In this document: piece by piece, positions 44,058 to 49,141 of the stretch
How positions within the stretch are numbered: position 1 is the first letter of the stretch
Layout: each line of letters opens with the position of its first letter
Assembly: GCA_027484285.1 (NCBI GenBank)
Contig: JAIXTG010000083.1
Coordinates: 1 to 49,141 of the forward strand
Length of the DNA: 49,141 nt
DNA from: Oxalobacteraceae bacterium
Lineage (GTDB): Bacteria; Pseudomonadota; Gammaproteobacteria; Burkholderiales; Burkholderiaceae_D
Reading direction: 5' to 3'
Notes under the pieces: generated by a model
Databases searched by the model: none
Told to the model about the DNA's origin: nothing
Seen by the model: the letters and a program-made list of their open reading frames with translations, nothing else
Position numbers and translations under genes: made by a program

Positions 44058-45992
44058 TTAAAACAATGTCGCGGCCTCTGGATGAAAAGCGCTGAAGTCC
44101 AGCGCAGGCGCACCGGCGAGCTGGACGATGGCGACGGCGGCCCGGGCACCGGCGCCATCCGGGTCGTAATAGAGCGTGCCGTTGCGGTAGGCGATGACGT
44201 CGCTGGCATCCTGAGGATTGCCGATGACAAAATTCTCGGCAGAGAAACCTTGTTTCAGTGCGGCGAAGGCTTTCGGTTCGAGCCGGAGCTTGTCGCCCGC
44301 AAAGTCGGTAATCAGGTCGAGATTGCTCCGGCCGGGTGGCCGGTCGAAGACAAAGATATCGGTACCGGCGCCGCCGGAAAGCGTGTCATTGCCGGCACCA
44401 CCGACGAGGACGTCATCGCCGTTGCCGGCCGCAAGGCGGTCCGCCTTTCTGCTGCCAGTGACCCGCGGCGCGTTGTCGACCACAAGCGACAGAGCAACAG
44501 CCGTCGTCGCCCCGTCGGCATCGCTTGCTTCGATGCGGATAACCCGGGCGCCGGCATCGGCCGCAGTGTAGTCGGGCGTACCGCTGAGCACGCCTTTGCG
44601 GGCATCCAGCTTCAGCCACGCCGGCAATTCGTCCGAGGAGAAGCTGAGCCTTGCCTGCTTCGGCGCTAACGCCCATGCGGTCTTCAGGAGATTGGCCTGA
44701 AACGCCTGTCCCTCGGTCGCCTTGAGTGACGTGCCGATGCCCGATGCCAGCAGAATTTCGCTCATCGTGACCGTGGCCTCGCCTCCAATATCCTGCCTCT
44801 CGGCTACCAGATATTTTCTTGAACCGGGCCCCCTGACCACGGAAGCGATGCCATTGAAATCCGCGACCCGCGCAGAAAACTCATTGCGCCCCGTGTCAAT
44901 GAATGTGCGGTCTGACTGCTGGATCAGCACCGCTGTCGAATCGTGATCCCGGGTAAAAGTCGCCTCGCTGACAAACAGGTCCGTGCGGCCGTCGTCATTC
45001 ATGTCGATGAAGACGGGGGTGTAGGTCACGGCCGACTCGGTCTTGTAGCCGGCCACCTGGCTGTCGGTGACATCGGCGAACCGGCCGCCGCCGAGATTTT
45101 TCAGGAACTGGATTTGCGAAATCTCCGGCCACTCTTTTCCATCGAAGGAGCGGCGGCTGAAGACCAGCACGTCGAGCAGGCCGTCGCCGGAGAAATCAAA
45201 CGCACGTGCCCGCACGTCATGGCTTTGACCCCAGGGGTCGGTCGTGACGCCGAACTGCGGAAGATCGATCCGGGCGATCGGCAGCGCCGAAACGAATTCC
45301 AGCGAGTACTGGAGCGCACTGCCCTGCAGGCGATAGAGCGCCGTGTCTTTGCCATCCCTTGCCAAATGGTCGACCAGTACCATCGCGGTCGATCCATCGG
45401 CCAGAAAATCGCCAAGCGCAACCCCCGAGCCCCCGCCAAAGTGTTGCACGGCAGCGATCGAGAAGCCCTGGGGTCCGCCGAGATAGAGGCGCATCGCATC
45501 GTCGTAACCGGTGGCGTAGACGTCATCAAATCCATCGCGGTTGATATCGCCGACCGCCACGCCATGCTGCCAGCCGATCACGCCGGCCTCCACCATCACC
45601 TTCTCCAGATGGGCGCCACGGTTGAGCAGCACGTAGCTGTTCAGCCGGTGGGCCATGTCGGCATACCCGCTCAGGAAGGCATCGAGGCGGCCATCCCCGT
45701 TGAAATCCCCGAACCCGATATCGCCCACGCCCTCCACCCGATCGGCGCCGGCCGGCAGCCATTGGGCGGTGAGGTTGGTAAAGACACCCTGCTTCCAGCC
45801 GAAAATCGTCACCCGGGTATTGGTGTAATTGGCCGGGGTATTCGGCTGGGTTTCAAAGCCGGCGAATATCAGTTCATCTGCCCCATCGGCATCGAGATCG
45901 ACCGGATACAAATAGCGGACGGCCACCGTGAAACCGGGGCCATCGGCATAGGAGAATTTTCCGAGCGATTGACTAGGGGAAAGCAGGAACAT
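44058..45992 (-). CDS. FG-GAP/VCBS protein with Ig-like domain and RTX tail
   Basis: This 644-residue protein starts at the ATG at 45992 (MFLLSPSQSLGKF), nine bases after GGAGA; an upstream start at 46028 is rejected. Residues 1-350 have FG-GAP blades with calcium loops (DLDADGADELI, DFNGDGRLDAFLSG, DINRDGFDDVYATG, DFSGDGLLDVLVFS, DMNDDGRTDLFVSE). Residues about 411-504 form a putative-Ig (He_PIG-like) domain (LPAWLKLDARKGVLSGTPDY). From about 524 come RTX repeats (GNGDDVLVGGAGNDTLSGG), then the AYRNGTLYYDPDGAGA module. It is presumably a type I secretion substrate with an adhesive or matrix role. Confidence 0.82.
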   Translation of the reverse strand: MFLLSPSQSLGKFSYADGPGFTVAVRYLYPVDLDADGADELIFAGFETQPNTPANYTNTRVTIFGWKQGVFTNLTAQWLPAGADRVEGVGDIGFGDFNGDGRLDAFLSGYADMAHRLNSYVLLNRGAHLEKVMVEAGVIGWQHGVAVGDINRDGFDDVYATGYDDAMRLYLGGPQGFSIAAVQHFGGGSGVALGDFLADGSTAMVLVDHLARDGKDTALYRLQGSALQYSLEFVSALPIARIDLPQFGVTTDPWGQSHDVRARAFDFSGDGLLDVLVFSRRSFDGKEWPEISQIQFLKNLGGGRFADVTDSQVAGYKTESAVTYTPVFIDMNDDGRTDLFVSEATFTRDHDSTAVLIQQSDRTFIDTGRNEFSARVADFNGIASVVRGPGSRKYLVAERQDIGGEATVTMSEILLASGIGTSLKATEGQAFQANLLKTAWALAPKQARLSFSSDELPAWLKLDARKGVLSGTPDYTAADAGARVIRIEASDADGATTAVALSLVVDNAPRVTGSRKADRLAAGNGDDVLVGGAGNDTLSGGAGTDIFVFDRPPGRSNLDLITDFAGDKLRLEPKAFAALKQGFSAENFVIGNPQDASDVIAYRNGTLYYDPDGAGARAAVAIVQLAGAPALDFSAFHPEAATLF

Positions 45993-46262
45993 GGCGGGAA
46001 TCTCCGTGCGTTTACATCGATTTTTCAATCAACTGCCCGGCAAATGCAAGCGGGATTTTCTGCGTCCGATTAACTGTCAATTCACCGCTCCCGCTTTTTT
46101 AATACTGTTGCGATTTAAAAAACGCATGCCGGCCGCACCATTTATCTGAATCCATCGACAGCAGGATGGTTTTAGTTTGCGATGTCATTGCCTATACTCC
46201 ATTGCATATTCCCGCCAAGAAACACAATAATCGATCGACCTGATGCCTGAAGGAGACTGGCC
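45993..46262. promoter_or_regulatory. divergent promoter region
   Basis: This 270-bp AT-rich spacer separates the FG-GAP/RTX gene (minus) from the Trp-rich gene (plus). A TATACT box at 46193-46198 is a possible -10 for the plus gene, without a good -35. An imperfect inverted repeat, CGCTTTTTTAAT and ATTTAAAAAACG, lies near 46093-46123. Confidence 0.4.
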
Positions 46263-48002
46263 ATGGCAACTGCGGCACTCATGAATGACATTGTCATTCC
46301 CAGCGACAGCGGATTTATTCCGGGTGACATCAAACCGCCTGAAGGCAGCGGTTTTACCGATGGCATGATCCCGCCCGGCGGCGATATTCCGCCGCCGCCC
46401 ATTCCACCGGGCGGCCTTCCCGGCGGCGTCCCGCCGGATTTCAATGATCCCGGCAGTATTGACTGGAGCCTGGTCGACTTTGGCGTCATGCCGGTGAATT
46501 ACGAACAGATCGACTGGGGCGAAGTCGCATTTGTTTCATTCGATGCGTCGGATTATGAAAACATCGACTGGGGAAAATTCGACTTCGGCGATTTCGATAA
46601 TGCCGCCGATTATGCTGCGGTCGACTGGAGCGCCATCGACTGGACCGAAGTGAAATGGGAAGACCCGAATGCCATCGGTGCCATCGATTGGGGCGAAGTC
46701 AGCTGGACCGAATTTGAATGGAATGACCCGGCCTATATTCAGGCGATTGACTGGGGCAATATCGAGTGGTCTGAAATCGACTGGTCCGGCGCCGCGGCAG
46801 ATGCGGCCGCCATCGACTGGGGCACGGTCCAGTGGTCGGAGTTTTCATGGTCGGATCCGGGCGCGCTCGAGGAAATCGACTGGGGCGAAATCCAGTGGAC
46901 GGAGATGCAGTGGAATGACCCCCAGAGCCTGGCAGGCGTTGACTGGGGGCGGATCGAGTGGGACGAACTCGACTGGGGCGGACCGCAGGCCGACATTGCG
47001 GCGATCGACTGGGAGCGGGTGCAGTGGCAAGAACTCCGCTGGGACGACCCGCTGGCGCTGGCCGGCCTCGACTGGGGCGAGATTGCCTGGAGCGAGCTGG
47101 CCTGGGATGACCCGCTCGCACTGACCGGCCTCGACTGGGGCGAAATCGAATGGACCGAATTCGACTGGACCGGCAGAACGGCCGATGCCGCGGCCGTCGA
47201 CTGGGGCGTGGTCGAGTGGACGGACTTCGACTGGAATGACACCGCCACACTCGCCGCCATCGACTGGGGCGAAATCGGCTGGGATGAATTCAACTGGGAC
47301 AACGCAACCAACATCAGCGCCATCGACTGGGGCGACGTGCAGTGGACCGAGTTCGACTGGACCGGCAAAACCGCCGATGCCGCGGCCATCGACTGGGGTG
47401 CGCTCGACTGGGCCGAACTCAACTATGACGACCCGGCCTTCGCCCGCAGCTTCAAATGGAGCGGCGTCGACTGGCAGGAATTTGCGTGGGACGCCGATCC
47501 GGCGGCCGTCTCCGGCATCGACTGGGGCGCGGTCAACTGGAAAGAGGTGTCGTTCAAGCCGGCCCGCGACGGCTCGTCCGACTATGCCCAGATCGATTGG
47601 GGCCTGATCGACTGGCGCGAAATCGACTGGACCGGGCGCGGCTCGGACGCCTCGGTCATCGACTGGGGCGAAATCGACTGGACCGACATCGACGCCACCG
47701 CGGCCACCGCTATCGACTGGGGCGAGATCGACTGGAAGGATGTCGACTTCACCGGCAGGGGCGCGGATGTTGCGGCGATCGACTGGTCACTGGTGGATTG
47801 GACCGAGGTCGACTGGAGCGGCGCCGGCAGCGACGCCCGCGCGATCAAGTGGGACCACGTCGACTGGAGCGAAATCAGCCTCGCCAACGACGCGGTGGTG
47901 GACAGCATCGACTGGAAGCAAGTGAAGCTCAAGGACGCGGCCGACATCGCCCTCATCGGGCAGGCGACCGGGATGACGATGGCAGAACTGGCCGCGCTGT
48001 GA
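46263..48002 (+). CDS. tryptophan-rich acidic repeat protein, family not recognised
   Basis: This 579-residue protein starts at an ATG after a clear AAGGAGA. Residues 1-64 are Pro/Gly-rich (PPEGSG, DIPPPPIPPGG). From about residue 66 to 555 it is an array of 21-22-residue units, consensus AIDWGEIxWTEFDW followed by an NDPxxLA or TGRTADAA spacer, so tryptophans fall at five-residue intervals (W-x4-W-x4-W) and then after 11-12 residues. By hand count there are about 59 Trp, no Cys and one His, with Asp and Glu dominant. It ends DIALIGQATGMTMAELAAL. There is no signal peptide or RTX motif. A strong stem-loop follows. I know no family with this repeat; pentad spacing is reminiscent of pentapeptide-repeat beta-helices, but that is speculation. 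Confidence 0.75.
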   Translation: MATAALMNDIVIPSDSGFIPGDIKPPEGSGFTDGMIPPGGDIPPPPIPPGGLPGGVPPDFNDPGSIDWSLVDFGVMPVNYEQIDWGEVAFVSFDASDYENIDWGKFDFGDFDNAADYAAVDWSAIDWTEVKWEDPNAIGAIDWGEVSWTEFEWNDPAYIQAIDWGNIEWSEIDWSGAAADAAAIDWGTVQWSEFSWSDPGALEEIDWGEIQWTEMQWNDPQSLAGVDWGRIEWDELDWGGPQADIAAIDWERVQWQELRWDDPLALAGLDWGEIAWSELAWDDPLALTGLDWGEIEWTEFDWTGRTADAAAVDWGVVEWTDFDWNDTATLAAIDWGEIGWDEFNWDNATNISAIDWGDVQWTEFDWTGKTADAAAIDWGALDWAELNYDDPAFARSFKWSGVDWQEFAWDADPAAVSGIDWGAVNWKEVSFKPARDGSSDYAQIDWGLIDWREIDWTGRGSDASVIDWGEIDWTDIDATAATAIDWGEIDWKDVDFTGRGADVAAIDWSLVDWTEVDWSGAGSDARAIKWDHVDWSEISLANDAVVDSIDWKQVKLKDAADIALIGQATGMTMAELAAL

Positions 48003-48008
48003 TCCGGA

Positions 48009-48035
48009 GCTGGGGCAGCCTCGCGCTGCCCCAGC
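48009..48035 (+). terminator. 11-bp GC-rich stem-loop after the Trp-rich gene
   Basis: GCTGGGGCAGC pairs perfectly with GCTGCCCCAGC around CTCGC, starting seven bases after the stop. No T-run follows, so termination may need other factors or the hairpin may only protect the 3' end. Confidence 0.55.
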
Positions 48036-48063
48036 CTCCTGCAGTGGGATCCCGCAATGGGGG

Positions 48064-48120
48064 AGCCTCAATGGGACACTAGCCTCAATGGGAAGCCTCA
48101 ATGGGACACTCACTCTGTTC
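48064..48120 (+). repeat. REP-like locus H
   Basis: GGGACACTCACTCTGTTC is at 48103-48120. The preceding flank plus REP start agcctcaatggga(cact) occurs three times: 48064-48080, 48081-48093 and 48094-48110. Confidence 0.85.
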
Positions 48121-48214
48121 GTCCGATGTTCGGCCCTCTTTCGCCAATACCCCACTGCGGGATTTGGCACTTTCGCTGCACGCCGGCGCCCGCCTTGCAT
48201 TCCCTTCTTAAAAA

Positions 48215-48457
48215 TTACTGATGTGCCGGTGCCGCCAGCGTCAGCTCAATCCGACCGGGCATTACCACCACCGACACCAGGGATTGCGGCGTGAAGCCGG
48301 CATGCCTGAGCCAGTGGCCGCGAAGGCGGATCCAGGGAATGCAGGTATCCCGGCACCAGAGGGTGCCAACGGTCACATGGCGGAGTTGCGGAAAGACGCC
48401 GCAATTGCGGCGGGAGAAGCTGTAGCGGGGGCGCCGGGGATAGCGGGGAATAGTCAT
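48215..48457 (-). CDS. SymE-like toxin (type I toxin-antitoxin family)
   Basis: This 80-residue basic protein has the SymE pattern: RHVTVGTLW, then IPWIRLRGHWLRHAGFTPQS, VSVVVMPGRIELTL. SymE is an AbrB-derived SOS-induced toxin in Escherichia coli, controlled by an antisense RNA (SymR). Here no antisense promoter or LexA box could be confirmed. The start ATG at 48457 has no ribosome site. It lies alone between two REP loci. Solitary symE-like genes are common and some have lost toxicity. Confidence 0.7.
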   Translation of the reverse strand: MTIPRYPRRPRYSFSRRNCGVFPQLRHVTVGTLWCRDTCIPWIRLRGHWLRHAGFTPQSLVSVVVMPGRIELTLAAPAHQ

Positions 48458-48940
48458 GGCCGTTTGCTCATTGATGAACCCTCACCGTCATTGAGGGTGG
48501 TGGATCTGGACGAGGTGACGGACCGGGCAAACGAACCGGCAAGCCTTGCGGCTTCCCCGCCCAGCCCACCATGGAGGGAGGCGGCGGAATGGACGGCCCC
48601 AAACAGGCTATCCACTATTCGTTTGCTCGAGCCGTCACACTCGTTTCATCACGCCCGTGATGAAGGGCGGAATCTAGGAGTGGCGCGTGAATCAGGTCAA
48701 GCGCGCGTGGCGGAGAACAGACGAAAACAACCGAAGTCAGTGTAAAGACAAAACTCGGTAGAAAGCGTCGCGTAGTACGTCATCCATGCACTAGGTGCGC
48801 TGCCCTGCCGAAAAAAGTTTCGCCACCAGCCCCCCAAGTTGCGTGGAAGGCGACGGCAGAAGCGTTCTCCCAGGCTGGGCGAGCGAGGAGCATGGGGATG
48901 ACAGGCATTCCCCGCGGGATGAATGGCCGGGGATCGGGCG
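48458..48940. other. about 480 bp without a supported gene
   Basis: A hairpin ACCCTCA-ccgtcat-TGAGGGT lies at 48478-48498, just upstream of the symE-like start. A plus-strand open frame antisense to symE (48221-48745) has no recognisable domain and shadow-like composition. Confidence 0.5.
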
Positions 48941-48970
48941 ATCAGAGTGAGTGTCCCTTTGTGTCCCTTT
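48941..48970 (-). repeat. REP-like locus I, upstream of the second HTH copy
   Basis: ATCAGAGTGAGTGTCCC at 48941-48957 is a variant copy. The end gtgtcccttt is tandemly repeated (48951-48960, 48961-48970). Confidence 0.75.
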
Positions 48971-49007
48971 GGATTACGATTATTGGCTGTCTACGTCCCG
49001 AACCGCC

Positions 49008-49141
49008 GTGCCTCGCCAGCTGCCACCCATCCTGACACCCGTCGATTCCAACGCCCTGCTGAACTGGGCGCGATGGATGCTGGGCGCTCGCACGGATCGT
49101 GAACTGGCCCGATGGCTTGAAGTCAGCACCCCACAGATCTC
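49008..49141 (+). CDS. small helix-turn-helix protein, second copy, cut by window edge
   Basis: The GTG start gives MPRQLPPILTPVDSNALL, then NWARWMLGARTDRELARWLE and VSTPQI, nearly the same as residues 1-44 of the protein at 20019-20351. The upstream 40 bases are also related between the copies. The helix-turn-helix here (DRELARWLEVSTPQIS) is closer to the standard form. The C-terminus lies outside the window. Confidence 0.65.
   Translation, partial: MPRQLPPILTPVDSNALLNWARWMLGARTDRELARWLEVSTPQI

Noticed and set aside
46263..48002. Pentapeptide-repeat protein family
   Set aside because: The five-residue spacing is suggestive, but the A(D/N)LxX consensus is absent and each unit breaks the pentad with an 11-12-residue spacer.
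48221..48745. 174-codon plus-strand frame antisense to symE
   Set aside because: No recognisable domain; the symE-like protein on the minus strand has clear family motifs.
9190..48970. CRISPR array
   Set aside because: The repeats are dispersed, in both orientations, and lack regular spacers; no cas gene is present.

Overview
The window is GC-rich, with dense, mostly minus-strand genes and GTG starts next to ordinary Shine-Dalgarno sites. Gene content suggests a betaproteobacterium (Burkholderiales/Rhodocyclales type): many RTX or EF-hand calcium-binding secreted proteins, an exopolysaccharide or protein-glycan locus, a REP-associated transposase and a SymE-like toxin. Genus cannot be fixed from sequence alone. 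No tRNA, rRNA, CRISPR array or origin was seen.

Region 1 (1-19.5 kb and 42.3-48.0 kb) is a collection of large repeat proteins. They include a six-repeat EF-hand protein with an RTX tail (130-3756), two FG-GAP/VCBS proteins (6994-9159, 44058-45992), a choice-of-anchor I beta-propeller (9400-11295), a 1078-residue octapeptide-repeat protein (11493-14729), RTX proteins (17200-18705, 42311-43129) and an RTX remnant (18893-19096). The most striking is a Trp-rich acidic protein (46263-48002) made of 21-22-residue units with tryptophans spaced every five residues. Two small MarR-like regulators sit beside the RTX genes. A UshA-like 5'-nucleotidase (4052-5683) is also present. No type I secretion apparatus lies in the window.

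Region 2 is a dispersed REP-like family: thirteen recognisable copies of GGGACACTCACTCTGTTC or close variants, in both orientations, between genes. A REP-associated transposase (15000-16028) lies between inverted copies. At almost every locus the GGGAC end plus a few bases of locus-specific flank is iterated two or more times, an unusual signature. A small helix-turn-helix gene occurs twice (20019-20351 and, cut by the right edge, 49008-49141), each time just after a REP copy.

Region 3 (21.7-42.2 kb, all minus strand) is a glycan locus. From upstream to downstream it holds a 1516-residue glycosyltransferase with two GT-A domains, a GT4 glycosyltransferase with a histone-H1-like tail, manC, a TPR/GT2/GT4 giant, a methyltransferase, a sulfotransferase, a second GT2/GT4 giant, cysC, and rmlB-rmlA-rmlC. 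Together these would make GDP-mannose, dTDP-sugars and PAPS and assemble a sulfated, possibly methylated glycan. About 25-31 kb is visibly AT-richer than its flanks, as expected of exchanged glycan loci. An attractive but unproven reading is that the glycan decorates, or is held at the surface with, the RTX-type proteins around it.
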